The notes under the pieces are model-generated. The model did no database searches. It worked only from the letters and a program-made list of their open reading frames with translations, and was not told where the DNA came from. This document shows positions 8,282 through 16,436 of a stretch of DNA of 64,000 nt, one piece after another. The stretch comes from DATKFM01 sp963810485 (GTDB lineage: Bacteria > Pseudomonadota > Alphaproteobacteria > Dongiales > Dongiaceae). Where the stretch lies: positions 930,001 to 994,000 of the forward strand of contig CAWENQ010000004.1 in assembly GCA_963810485.1 (NCBI GenBank), in the 5' to 3' direction. Made by a program: the position numbers and the translations under genes. How positions within the stretch are numbered: the first letter of the stretch is position 1; every line of letters starts with the position of its first letter.

Positions 8282-9228
8282 ACGGCAACTCCCGCCAGGA
8301 ATCCGCCGGCAAACAGGCCGGGCGCGCGGTCGAGGATCAACAGCGCGAACAGCGCGAAGAGATAGAACAGCGAATAGGCGAACATCTTGCGGGCGCTGCG
8401 GTCGGAGTCGTCGTTGAGGACGCGCACCGCCGCGAGGATGAACAGGCCGCCCAGCAGCACCGCCGCCGCGCCGTAGAGCGCGCCGGTCATGCCCAGATAC
8501 CAGGGCGCCAGGGCCAGCGGGAACAGCAGCACCGTGTAGATCAGCATCTGGATCTTGGTCGCCCGCGGGCCGGCGACCACCGGCAGCATCGGCACGCCTG
8601 CCTTCTCGTAGTCGCCGGCGCGGTAGAGCGCGAGCGCCCAGAAATGCGGCGGTGTCCACATGAAGATCAGCAGGAACAGGGCAATGGATTCGACGCTGAC
8701 CGTGCCGGTCGCGGCGGCCCAGCCGATCATCGGCGGAAAGGCGCCGGCGGCGCCGCCGATGACGATGTTCTGCGGCGTGCGGCGTTTCAGCCACATCGTA
8801 TAGACGAAGACATAGAACAGGATCGCGCATGCCAGCAGGCCGCCCGCGAGCCAGTTCAGCGCCACGCCCATGGTGACCACGGAACCGATGGCCAGCACGA
8901 TGCCGAAGGCCAGCGCCTCCGCCGGATCGACGCGGCCCTCGGGAAGCGGCCGCTTACAGGTGCGGGGCATGACCGCGTCGATGTCGCGGTCGTACCACAT
9001 GTTGATGGCGCCCGAGGCGCCGGAGGCGATGGCGATGCAGAGGATGGCCACCGCGGACAGGAGCGGATGGGGTTGCACCGGCGCCACGACCAGCGCGGCA
9101 AAGCCGCTGAACACCACCAGCGACATCACCCGCGGCTTCATCAGCTGCAGATAGTCGCGCACCGACGCCGCTGTCCGGTCAGGAACAATGGCGTTGGCGG
9201 CGACAAATGACGGGGATATGTCGGTCAA
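8278..9228 (-). CDS. ctaB: Protoheme IX farnesyltransferase (heme o synthase)
   Basis: The 316-residue protein is a UbiA-superfamily prenyltransferase with about eight to nine membrane helices. The first Asp-rich motif is NMWYDRDIDAVMPRT and the following KRPLPEGRV is diagnostic of CtaB/CyoE. It farnesylates heme b to heme o, the precursor of heme a for the neighbouring aa3 oxidase. The stop overlaps the start of the small peptide gene (ATGA). The first ~20 residues before YLQLMKPRVMSLVVF are weakly conserved, so a slightly later start is possible. Confidence 0.96.
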   Translation of the reverse strand: MTDISPSFVAANAIVPDRTAASVRDYLQLMKPRVMSLVVFSGFAALVVAPVQPHPLLSAVAILCIAIASGASGAINMWYDRDIDAVMPRTCKRPLPEGRVDPAEALAFGIVLAIGSVVTMGVALNWLAGGLLACAILFYVFVYTMWLKRRTPQNIVIGGAAGAFPPMIGWAAATGTVSVESIALFLLIFMWTPPHFWALALYRAGDYEKAGVPMLPVVAGPRATKIQMLIYTVLLFPLALAPWYLGMTGALYGAAAVLLGGLFILAAVRVLNDDSDRSARKMFAYSLFYLFALFALLILDRAPGLFAGGFLAGVAV

Positions 9229-9268
9229 TCAGCGTCTCTTCAGTAGCAGCGTGGCTGGGCGGCGGGCC

Positions 9269-10891
9269 TCAATGGCCCGAGCCCTTGATCACCGGCAGCT
9301 CCTCATAGGAGTGGAAGGCCGGCGGCGACGGCAGGGTCCATTCCAGCGTCGTGGCGCCCGCGCCCCAGTAATTCTCGCCCACGCGGCGGCCGGAGGTCAG
9401 GGTATAGATCACCACGCCGACGAACCAGACGGCGCCGATCGCGCCGAGATAGGCGCCGATGGTCGACACCTGGTTCCAGCCGGCAAAGGCATCGGGATAG
9501 TCCGGATAGCGCCGGGGCATGCCCGCGAGGCCGAGGAAGTGCTGCGGAAAGAAGGTCAGGTTGGCGCCGACGAAGGACAGCCAGAAATGCACCCGGCCCG
9601 CCCATTCCGGATACTGCCGGCCTGACATCTTGCCGAGCCAGTAATAGAACCCGCCGAAGATCGAGAACACGGCGCCGAGCGACAGCACATAGTGGAAATG
9701 CGCGACCACGTAGTAGGTGTCGTGCATGGGATTGTCGACGCCGGCATTGGCCAGCACCACGCCGGTGACGCCGCCGACGGTGAACAGGAAGATGAAGCCG
9801 ATCGCCCAGAGCATCGGCGTGTCGAAGCGGAGCGAGCCGCCCCACATGGTGGCGATCCAGGAGAAGATCTTGATGCCCGTGGGCACCGCGATCACCATGG
9901 TCGCAGCGGTGAAATAGGCGCGGGTGTCCACGTCCATGCCCACCGTGAACATGTGGTGCGCCCAGACGACGAAGCCGACCACGCCGATGGCCACCATCGC
10001 ATAGGCCATGCCCAGATAACCGAACACCGGCTTCCGGGAGAAGGTGGCGATGATCTGGCTGACCATGCCGAAGCCCGGCAGGATCAGGATGTACACTTCG
10101 GGATGGCCGAAGAACCAGAACAGATGCTGGAACAGGATCGGGTCGCCGCCGCCGGCCGCGTCGAAGAAATGGGTGCCGAAATTGCGGTCGGTCAAGAGCA
10201 TGGTGATGGCGCCCGCCAGCACCGGCAGCGACAGCAGCAGCAGGAACGCGGTCACCAGCACCGACCAGACGAACAGCGGCATCCGGTGCAGCGTCATGCC
10301 GGGCGCGCGCATGTTGAAGATGGTGGTGATGAAGTTGATGGCGCCCATGATCGAGGACGCGCCCGCCAGATGCAGCGAGAAGATCAGGAAATCCACCGAC
10401 AGCCCTGGTTGTCCCAGCGCCGAGGATAAGGGCGGGTAGATGGTCCATCCGGTGCCCGCACCGGTGTCGATGAAGGCCGACAGCAGCAGCAGGATGATCG
10501 AGGGGATCAGCAGCCAGAAGCTGATATTGTTCATTCGCGGGAAGGCCATATCGGGCGCGCCGATCATCAGCGGCACGAACCAGTTGCCGAAGCCGCCGAT
10601 CATTGCCGGCATGACCATGAAGAAGATCATCAGCAGGGCGTGGGCGCTGATCACCACGTTCCACCACTGGCCGTCGGGGGCGTCGGGCGTGCCGAAGAGC
10701 TGGATGCCCGGATGGCCCAGCTCGTAGCGCATCATGACCGAGAACAGGGTGCCGAGCAGGCCGGCGCAGATGGCGAACACCAGGTACATCGTGCCGATGT
10801 CCTTGTGGTTCGTCGAATAGACGAAGCGCTTCCAGCCGGTCGGATGATGATCGTGACCGTGGCCGGCATGCTGTACGTGAACGGGGCTCAT
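9269..10891 (-). CDS. ctaD: Cytochrome c oxidase subunit I (aa3 type)
   Basis: I choose ATG 10891, which has a GGGAAGGAAGAA ribosome site; an upstream in-frame ATG at 10942 would overlap ctaC. The 540 residues contain the twelve-helix heme-copper oxidase core. The heme a ligand region is SAHALLMIFFMVMPAM, the CuB His and cross-linked Tyr region FGHPEVYILILPGFG, the CuB His pair VWAHHMFTVG, and the heme ligands VVAHFHYVLSLG. The His-rich N-terminus (HAGHGHDHHPTG) is common in these proteins. It receives electrons from CuA of subunit II and reduces oxygen in the inner membrane. Confidence 0.98.
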   Translation of the reverse strand: MSPVHVQHAGHGHDHHPTGWKRFVYSTNHKDIGTMYLVFAICAGLLGTLFSVMMRYELGHPGIQLFGTPDAPDGQWWNVVISAHALLMIFFMVMPAMIGGFGNWFVPLMIGAPDMAFPRMNNISFWLLIPSIILLLLSAFIDTGAGTGWTIYPPLSSALGQPGLSVDFLIFSLHLAGASSIMGAINFITTIFNMRAPGMTLHRMPLFVWSVLVTAFLLLLSLPVLAGAITMLLTDRNFGTHFFDAAGGGDPILFQHLFWFFGHPEVYILILPGFGMVSQIIATFSRKPVFGYLGMAYAMVAIGVVGFVVWAHHMFTVGMDVDTRAYFTAATMVIAVPTGIKIFSWIATMWGGSLRFDTPMLWAIGFIFLFTVGGVTGVVLANAGVDNPMHDTYYVVAHFHYVLSLGAVFSIFGGFYYWLGKMSGRQYPEWAGRVHFWLSFVGANLTFFPQHFLGLAGMPRRYPDYPDAFAGWNQVSTIGAYLGAIGAVWFVGVVIYTLTSGRRVGENYWGAGATTLEWTLPSPPAFHSYEELPVIKGSGH

Positions 10892-10913
10892 TCTTTTCTT
10901 CCTTCCCGTCGCA

Positions 10914-11783
10914 TCAATTCGAAGGCTGGTTCTGGGCGACATCGGCCGCCGGCGGCGTGCCGTCGACCTTGGCGAACTTGGACTGCGCTTCCTTCACCCA
11001 TTCATCGAACTTGGCCTTCGAAACCACTTCGATGACGATCGGCATATAGGCATGACCGTTGCCGCAGAGCTCGGAACATTGGCCGTAATACACGCCTTCC
11101 TTCGTCGCCTTGAACCAGGACTCGTTAAGGCGGCCGGGCACGGCGTCTTCCTTCACGCCGAAGGCCGGCATCGCGAAGGCATGGATCACGTCTTCGGCGG
11201 CCAGCAGCACCTTGATGGTGGTGTCGATCGGCACGACGACATTGTTGTCCGCGGACAGGAGCCGGATCTGGCCCTTCGACGGATCGATGTCGGCATCCTG
11301 GATCATATAAGCGTCGAAGGTGAAGTTGCCGTTGTCGGGGTACTCGTACGACCAGAACCACTGGTGGCCGATCGCCTTGATGGTCATGTCCGGTTCCGGC
11401 GTCACGTCGGTGAAATACAGCAGCGGGAAGGATTTGAAGGCGATGTAGACGAGGATGAGGACCGGCACGACGGTCCAGACAACCTCGATCACGGTGTTGT
11501 GGGTGGTCTTCGACGGGGTCGGATTGCGCTTCTCGCTGAAGCGCCACATGACATAGAGCAGGAGGCCCAGAACGAAGGCCGTGATCACGGTGATGATCAC
11601 CAGCAGCTCGTTGTGAAAATATTCGATCTCTTCCATGACCGGCGAGGCCGGCGGCTGGAAACCCATCTGCCAGGGCTCGGGCTTTGCCGCCCAGGCACCC
11701 GTCACCATCCCCACCAGCCCGAAAGCTACGACTGCAACGGCGCACAGCGCCGCCCAAAAGGCCCTACGACTTGCCACTGACAT
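10914..11783 (-). CDS. ctaC: Cytochrome c oxidase subunit II
   Basis: The start is ATG 11783, which follows a GGAGCAGAG site and opens a signal sequence (RRAFWAALCAVAVVAFGLVG); the ATG 48 bases upstream would extend it by 16 residues without a signal. The 289-residue protein has two membrane helices and a CuA domain with the motif YYGQCSELCGNGHAYMP (Cys-x3-Cys-x3-His) and HAFAMPAFGVKED earlier. It takes electrons from cytochrome c. It is the first gene of the oxidase cluster and divergent from tldD. Confidence 0.97.
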   Translation of the reverse strand: MSVASRRAFWAALCAVAVVAFGLVGMVTGAWAAKPEPWQMGFQPPASPVMEEIEYFHNELLVIITVITAFVLGLLLYVMWRFSEKRNPTPSKTTHNTVIEVVWTVVPVLILVYIAFKSFPLLYFTDVTPEPDMTIKAIGHQWFWSYEYPDNGNFTFDAYMIQDADIDPSKGQIRLLSADNNVVVPIDTTIKVLLAAEDVIHAFAMPAFGVKEDAVPGRLNESWFKATKEGVYYGQCSELCGNGHAYMPIVIEVVSKAKFDEWVKEAQSKFAKVDGTPPAADVAQNQPSN

Positions 11784-12163
11784 CTCTGCTCCGCTTTGAC
11801 TGGGACGCCGCCCGACTTCCCTCTGATCCACGCTTGCCCCGCCCCTTCCGGCGGCAAACGCTGCGACGCGCGGCCCGGAAGCTACACCGGTGAACCTATC
11901 CTAACAAGAGTCCGGGGCCTCCGGCCCGGGGCCCTTGCAGCAGGGCCTATCTAGCCCAAAAAACCAATCGCGGTGCGGAGTTACGGCATTTATGCGGCAC
12001 TCTGTCGCATCGCCCGGCGCCTTCCGGCCCGGCGGCGGCGGAATCGATCGCCGGCGGGGTGATGCAGGATGCGCGCCGACGCTCTATATGATGTACAAAC
12101 GCCCGGCGATTCGGCGTCCCCAACCGATCCTGGCGCCCTTCTGGGCAGCCCAAAGGAGCACCT
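11784..12163. other. Divergent intergenic region between ctaC and tldD
   Basis: It must hold the promoters for the oxidase operon (minus) and tldD (plus). The part near ctaC is GC-rich with short G/C repeats around 11910-11945 and the middle is plainer. No operator, riboswitch or open frame could be supported. Confidence 0.4.
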
Positions 12164-13597
12164 ATGAGCGATCTTGCCCGCACCGACGACCTATTCTTCA
12201 CCCGCGCCGGCCTGGATCGCGGCCGGGTCGAGGGCATCGTCGGCGATGCCCTCAAAGGCGCCGACGATGGCGAGTTGTTCCTGGAGTACAGCCAATCGGA
12301 GTTCCTGGCCTTCGATGACGGGCGGCTGAAAAGCGCAAGCTTCGACAGCTCCCACGGTTTTGGCCTGCGCTCCATCGCCGGCGAGGCGGCTGGCTACGCC
12401 CATGCCAGCGAGCTCAGCGAAGCGGCGATCAAGCGCGCGGCGGAGACGGTGAAAGCGGTCCATGCCGGCCATGGCGGCAAGCTGGATGTGGGGCCGCAAG
12501 GCACCAACCGGTCGCTCTATACCGACGTCAATCCGCTAGCCGAGGCGCCCTTCGAGCAGAAGGTGAAGCTGCTGACCGACATGGATGCCTATGCCCGGTC
12601 GAAGGACAGCCGGGTGCGCCAGGTGATGGCGTCGCTGTCGGGCGTCTGGCAGGCGGTGCAGATCATCCGCCCCGACGGCCTGCGGGTCGCCGACATCCGG
12701 CCGCTGGTGCGGCTCAGCGTCTCCATCATGGTGGGCGACGGCGACCGGCAGGAAACCGGCAGCCACGGCACCGGCGGCCGCACCGGCTACAGCGTCTATC
12801 TGCAGCCCGAGACCTGGCGGGGCGCGGTGGACGAGGCGCTGCGCCAGGCGCTGGTGAATTTGAGTTCGGTGCCGGCACCCGCCGGCGAGATGACGGTGGT
12901 GCTGGGTTCCGGCTGGCCGGGCATCCTGCTCCATGAGGCGATCGGCCATGGTCTTGAGGGCGACTTCAACAGGAAGAAGACCTCCGCCTTCGCCGGCCTG
13001 ATGGGGCAGCGGGTGGCTTCCAAGGGCGTCACCGTGGTGGATGACGGCACGATGCAGGACCGCCGCGGGTCCCTTACCGTCGATGACGAAGGCACGCCGA
13101 CCCAGAGCACGACGCTGATCGAGGACGGCGTGCTCGTCGGTTTCATGCAGGACCGGCAGAACGCGCGACTGATGGGCACGAAGTCCACCGGCAACGGCCG
13201 GCGGCAGAGCTTCGCCCATATCCCGATGCCGCGCATGCGCAATACCTACATGATGGCCGGCAGCCACGACCCGAAGGAGATCCTGGGCTCGGTGAAGAAA
13301 GGCCTCTATGCGGTGAATTTCGGCGGCGGCCAGGTTGATATCACCAACGGCAAGTTCGTGTTCTCCTGCACCGAGGCCTACAAGATCGAGGACGGCAAGA
13401 TCGGCCCGGCGGTGAAGGGCGCGACCCTGATCGGCAACGGGCCGGACGTGCTGACCAAGGTATCGATGATCGGCAACGACCTGATGCTCGATCCCGGCAT
13501 CGGCACCTGCGGCAAGGAAGGCCAGGGCGTGCCCGTGGGCGTCGGCCAGCCGACGCTGAAGATCGACGCGATCACCGTGGGCGGCACGGCGGCGTAG
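12164..13597 (+). CDS. tldD: Metalloprotease TldD
   Basis: The 477-residue protein matches TldD of the TldD/PmbA family. The metal-binding motif HEAIGH lies in LLHEAIGHGLEGDFNRKKTS. Other family signatures are FAGLMGQRVASKGVTVVDDG, NGRRQSFAHIPMPRMRNTYM and the C-terminal GKEGQGVPVGVGQPTLKID. TldD with PmbA/TldE degrades unfolded or leader peptides in the cytoplasm; no pmbA partner is in the window. Start at ATG 12164. Confidence 0.96.
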   Translation: MSDLARTDDLFFTRAGLDRGRVEGIVGDALKGADDGELFLEYSQSEFLAFDDGRLKSASFDSSHGFGLRSIAGEAAGYAHASELSEAAIKRAAETVKAVHAGHGGKLDVGPQGTNRSLYTDVNPLAEAPFEQKVKLLTDMDAYARSKDSRVRQVMASLSGVWQAVQIIRPDGLRVADIRPLVRLSVSIMVGDGDRQETGSHGTGGRTGYSVYLQPETWRGAVDEALRQALVNLSSVPAPAGEMTVVLGSGWPGILLHEAIGHGLEGDFNRKKTSAFAGLMGQRVASKGVTVVDDGTMQDRRGSLTVDDEGTPTQSTTLIEDGVLVGFMQDRQNARLMGTKSTGNGRRQSFAHIPMPRMRNTYMMAGSHDPKEILGSVKKGLYAVNFGGGQVDITNGKFVFSCTEAYKIEDGKIGPAVKGATLIGNGPDVLTKVSMIGNDLMLDPGIGTCGKEGQGVPVGVGQPTLKIDAITVGGTAA

Positions 13598-13633
13598 GCT
13601 GCCATCTCCATCGTCGCTTCGTCCGGGCAGGAT

Positions 13634-14173
13634 ATGACGAGCAACGCAGCGCCTGATGACAGCGATGGCGAGGACGACATCGCCCCCTTGCCGGCGGGTT
13701 CGCCCAATTACATGACGCCGGCGGGATTCCGCCGCCTGGATGACGAGCTCAAGCAGCTCAGCCGCGTCGAGCGGCCGAAAATCGTCGAAGTCGTATCCTG
13801 GGCGGCCGGCAATGGCGACCGGTCGGAGAATGGCGACTACATCTACGGCAAGCGCCGGCTGCGGGAGATCGACCGGCGCATCCGTTTCCTGCGCAAGCGG
13901 CTGGAAGCTTCCAAGGTCGTCGACCCGGCGCAGCAGACCAACCGCGACAAGGTCTTCTTCGGCGCCACCGTGACCTACGCAACGATGCAGGGCGACGAGC
14001 TCACCGTGAAAATCGTCGGCGTCGACGAAGCGGATTTCGAGAAAGGCCAGATCAGCTGGGTCTCGCCGATCGCCCGCGCCCTGATGCGCGCCGGCGTCGG
14101 GGACAGCGTGAAGGTGCGCACGCCGGCGGGGCCGGAGGCGATCGAGGTTTTGGCTATCGCCTACGACACTTGA
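13634..14173 (+). CDS. greB: Transcription elongation factor GreB-type
   Basis: The 179-residue protein has the Gre layout: an N-terminal coiled coil (YMTPAGFRRLDDELKQLSRV through RRIRFLRKRLEASKVVD) and a C-terminal domain (KVFFGATVTYATMQGDELTV, ISWVSPIARALMRAGVGDSV). The SENGDYIYGKRRLREID stretch with acidic tip residues is typical of GreB, which stimulates transcript cleavage by backtracked RNA polymerase. It carries a ~30-residue acidic N-terminal extension before YMTPAGF. It lies 36 bases after tldD. Confidence 0.92.
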   Translation: MTSNAAPDDSDGEDDIAPLPAGSPNYMTPAGFRRLDDELKQLSRVERPKIVEVVSWAAGNGDRSENGDYIYGKRRLREIDRRIRFLRKRLEASKVVDPAQQTNRDKVFFGATVTYATMQGDELTVKIVGVDEADFEKGQISWVSPIARALMRAGVGDSVKVRTPAGPEAIEVLAIAYDT

Positions 14174-14240
14174 TAAGACTGTATGCCGCCGGTGTGCCGG
14201 GTCCACGAGGCTGTCGGCCAGCTTGATTTGACTAGGCCAC

Positions 14241-14265
14241 TGATATATACTTCTGGTATATATCA
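14241..14265. promoter_or_regulatory. Perfect operator palindrome of vapBC
   Basis: The sequence TGATATATAC-TTCTG-GTATATATCA is a perfect 10-bp inverted repeat with a 5-base spacer, ending 25 bases before the vapB start. It is strongly AT-rich in a GC-rich genome and overlaps the likely promoter. Type II antitoxin/toxin complexes commonly bind such palindromes to repress their own operon; the binding is inferred. Confidence 0.75.
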
Positions 14266-14290
14266 TTGTTCCGTGTTTGTAGGTCCTCCC

Positions 14291-14536
14291 ATGTCAAACC
14301 GAGATGTCGCGAAAATTTTCATGCATGGCCGGAGCCAGGCGGTGCGATTGCCCATGGCCTACCGTTTGCCCGGCACTCAGGTGCGCGTTCGCCGGGTCAA
14401 AAGCGGCATTCTGCTGGAACCCATGTCCACTGATGTCGACTCCTGGTTCGCGGCGATCGATCAATTCAGCGATGTCCACTTCATGAATGAGGGCCGGCGT
14501 CAGCCGCCGATGCCCGAACCTGAAGACCTGTTCTAA
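14291..14536 (+). CDS. vapB: VapB-type antitoxin (AbrB-like)
   Basis: I choose ATG 14291 (MSNRDVAKIFMHGRSQAVRL), since the longer frame from 14183 would run through the operator palindrome. The 81-residue protein begins with a SpoVT/AbrB swapped-hairpin DNA-binding domain (KIFMHGRSQAVRLP...RRVKSGILLEP) and ends in an acidic, proline-rich tail that should wrap the toxin. Its TAA overlaps the vapC start as TAATG, so the two are coupled. It is expected to autoregulate through the palindrome at 14241-14265. Confidence 0.88.
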   Translation: MSNRDVAKIFMHGRSQAVRLPMAYRLPGTQVRVRRVKSGILLEPMSTDVDSWFAAIDQFSDVHFMNEGRRQPPMPEPEDLF

Positions 14537-14946
14537 TGGTGTATCTCCTCGATACGAACGCCGTCATCGCAATCCTCAATAACAGACCGCCTTCGGTCCG
14601 CAGCCGCCTGAGGCGCGCGCTAGCGCGGGGCAGTGCGATCGCGACCTCCTCGGTGGTCCTCTACGAGCTTTGGTATGGCGTCGCGAGAAGCCAGCACAAG
14701 AAGGAGAATGCCGATCGGCTGCGGGCCTTCCTGGCCGGCGCCGTTCGAGTGCTGCCCTTTCAGGAAGATGACGCCGCAGTGGCCGGCGAACTTCGCGCCA
14801 TTCTTGAATCCAAGGGCAAGCCAATCGGTCCTTATGATCTCTTGATCGCCGCGCAGGCCATTCGCAGCCGCGCCACGCTTATCACCGCTAACGCCGGCGA
14901 GTTCAGCCGGGTCCGCGGCTTGGCGTGGCGGAACTGGGCTGCCTAG
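14536..14946 (+). CDS. vapC: VapC-type PIN-domain toxin
   Basis: A 136-residue PIN-domain ribonuclease. The acidic active-site residues are visible in YLLDTNAVIAIL (Asp), SSVVLYELWYGV (Glu), and GPYDLLIAAQA (Asp), with a further late motif TLITANAGEFSRV. VapC toxins cleave tRNA or rRNA and are held inactive by VapB, encoded immediately upstream with a one-base overlap. It starts at the ATG within TAATG at 14536. All catalytic positions appear intact, so the pair is probably functional. Confidence 0.92.
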   Translation: MVYLLDTNAVIAILNNRPPSVRSRLRRALARGSAIATSSVVLYELWYGVARSQHKKENADRLRAFLAGAVRVLPFQEDDAAVAGELRAILESKGKPIGPYDLLIAAQAIRSRATLITANAGEFSRVRGLAWRNWAA

Positions 14947-14956
14947 AAAAGCAGTC

Positions 14957-15643
14957 ATGCAGAACGCGTCGTCCAAGTCCTACTTCACACCCCGCCTCTT
15001 CACCTTCCTCCGCGCGCTCAAGCGCAACAATGAGCGTGCGTGGTTCCAAGTGAACAAGGAGCGCTATATCGCCGATGTGCAGCAGCCGATGCTGCGCTTC
15101 ATCGCCGATTTCGCGGAACCGTTGCGCAAGATTTCCAAGAACTTTATCGCCGATCCCAAGCCGGTGGGCGGCTCGATGTTCCGGGTCTATCGCGACACGC
15201 GCTTTTCCCGGGACAAGACGCCATACAAGACCCACGCCTCGGCCCATTTCCGCCATACCCAGGCGACCCGGGACGTGCATGCGCCCGGATTCTATTTCCA
15301 TCTGGAGCCCGGCGAATGCTTCATCGGCGGCGGCATCTGGCTGCCGGAAGCGGCTGCGCTCAAGAAGGTGCGCGACGCCATCGCCTATGACACCGAGGGC
15401 TGGCGCAAGGTGACGCGCAAGGTCAGGGATATCGAAGGCGACGGGCTGACCCGGCCGCCCCAGGGCTATGATCCCGCCCATCCCTTCATCGACGACCTCA
15501 AGCGCAAGAGCCACTTCTCCCACACCGCCTTCAGCGAGGCGGAGGTCTGCAGCCCGCGCTTCCTGGCCCGCTGCGCCGAGGCCTGCCGCGCCAAGGCGCC
15601 GCTGATGCAGTTCCTCACCGAGGCCGTCGACCTGGATTGGTGA
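14957..15643 (+). CDS. DUF2461 (TIGR02453) family protein
   Basis: A 228-residue protein with DUF2461 signatures: LFTFLRALKRNNERAWFQVN near the start, then FRVYRDTRFSRDKTPYKTHA, and GFYFHLEPGECFIGGGIWLP in the core. Members are conserved in many bacteria and some fungi without a defined activity. It begins 10 bases after vapC and ends three bases before the convergent slipin gene, but is not part of the toxin-antitoxin unit by function. Confidence 0.93.
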   Translation: MQNASSKSYFTPRLFTFLRALKRNNERAWFQVNKERYIADVQQPMLRFIADFAEPLRKISKNFIADPKPVGGSMFRVYRDTRFSRDKTPYKTHASAHFRHTQATRDVHAPGFYFHLEPGECFIGGGIWLPEAAALKKVRDAIAYDTEGWRKVTRKVRDIEGDGLTRPPQGYDPAHPFIDDLKRKSHFSHTAFSEAEVCSPRFLARCAEACRAKAPLMQFLTEAVDLDW

Positions 15644-15645
15644 GC

Positions 15646-16419
15646 CTACGTCCGCTCCCGCCCGGCGGTCGGACTGACTCCGAACGCCTGCAGCAGGTCC
15701 ATCGGGAAGGGGAACACGATCGTCGAGTTCCGCTCGTTGGCGATGTCGTGCAACGTGCCGAGATAGCGCAGCTGCATGGCCTGCGGATTGCCGGCGATGA
15801 TGTTGGCTGCCTGCACCAGCTTCTCCGCCGCCTGCTGCTCGCCTTCGGCATTGATGATCTTGGCGCGCCGCACGCGTTCGGCCTCGGCCTGCTTGGCGAT
15901 GGCGCGGATCATGCTTTCATCGATGTCGATATGCTTGATTTCCACATTGGCGACCTTGATGCCCCAGGCGTCAGTCTGCGCGTCGAGGATCTCCTGGATA
16001 TCCCTGTTCAGCCGGTCGCGCTCGGCGAGCATCTCGTCGAGATCGTGCTTGCCCAGCACCGAACGCAATGTCGTCTGCGACAGCTGGCTGGTCGCCTGCA
16101 TGAAATTTTCCACCTGGATGATGGCGCGCTCGGGATCGATCACGCGGAAATAGATGACGGCATTGACCTTGACCGAGACATTGTCGTGGGAGATCAGGTC
16201 CTGGCTCGGCACATCCAGCACCACTGTCCGCAGATCGACGCGGACGATCTGCTGCACATAGGGAATGAGCAGGATCAGGCCCGGCCCCTTGACGCCGGTG
16301 AACCGGCCGAGGGTGAAGACAACGCCCCGCTCATATTCCCGCAGAATCTTGATCGCCGCCGCGAAGAAGGCGGCGATGACCAGCGCGATGAGCAGGTAGA
16401 TGAACAGATCGACATACAT
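15646..16419 (-). CDS. Slipin / SPFH-domain (band 7) membrane protein
   Basis: The start is ATG 16419, supported by AAGGAGGATTCGGTG just upstream; a longer in-frame extension lies inside nfeD and is rejected. The 257-residue protein has one N-terminal membrane segment (YLLIALVIAAFFAAAIKI) and a band 7 domain (REYERGVVFTLGRFTGVKG, LDVPSQDLISHDNVSVKVNA, WGIKVANVEIKHIDI). The C-terminal half is a coiled coil rich in Ala/Glu. Slipins form membrane scaffolds; the partner is the long NfeD encoded 17 bases upstream, the classic slipin/NfeD operon in which NfeD can cleave the slipin C-terminus. Confidence 0.94.
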   Translation of the reverse strand: MYVDLFIYLLIALVIAAFFAAAIKILREYERGVVFTLGRFTGVKGPGLILLIPYVQQIVRVDLRTVVLDVPSQDLISHDNVSVKVNAVIYFRVIDPERAIIQVENFMQATSQLSQTTLRSVLGKHDLDEMLAERDRLNRDIQEILDAQTDAWGIKVANVEIKHIDIDESMIRAIAKQAEAERVRRAKIINAEGEQQAAEKLVQAANIIAGNPQAMQLRYLGTLHDIANERNSTIVFPFPMDLLQAFGVSPTAGRERT

Positions 16420-16436
16420 CACCGAATCCTCCTTCG

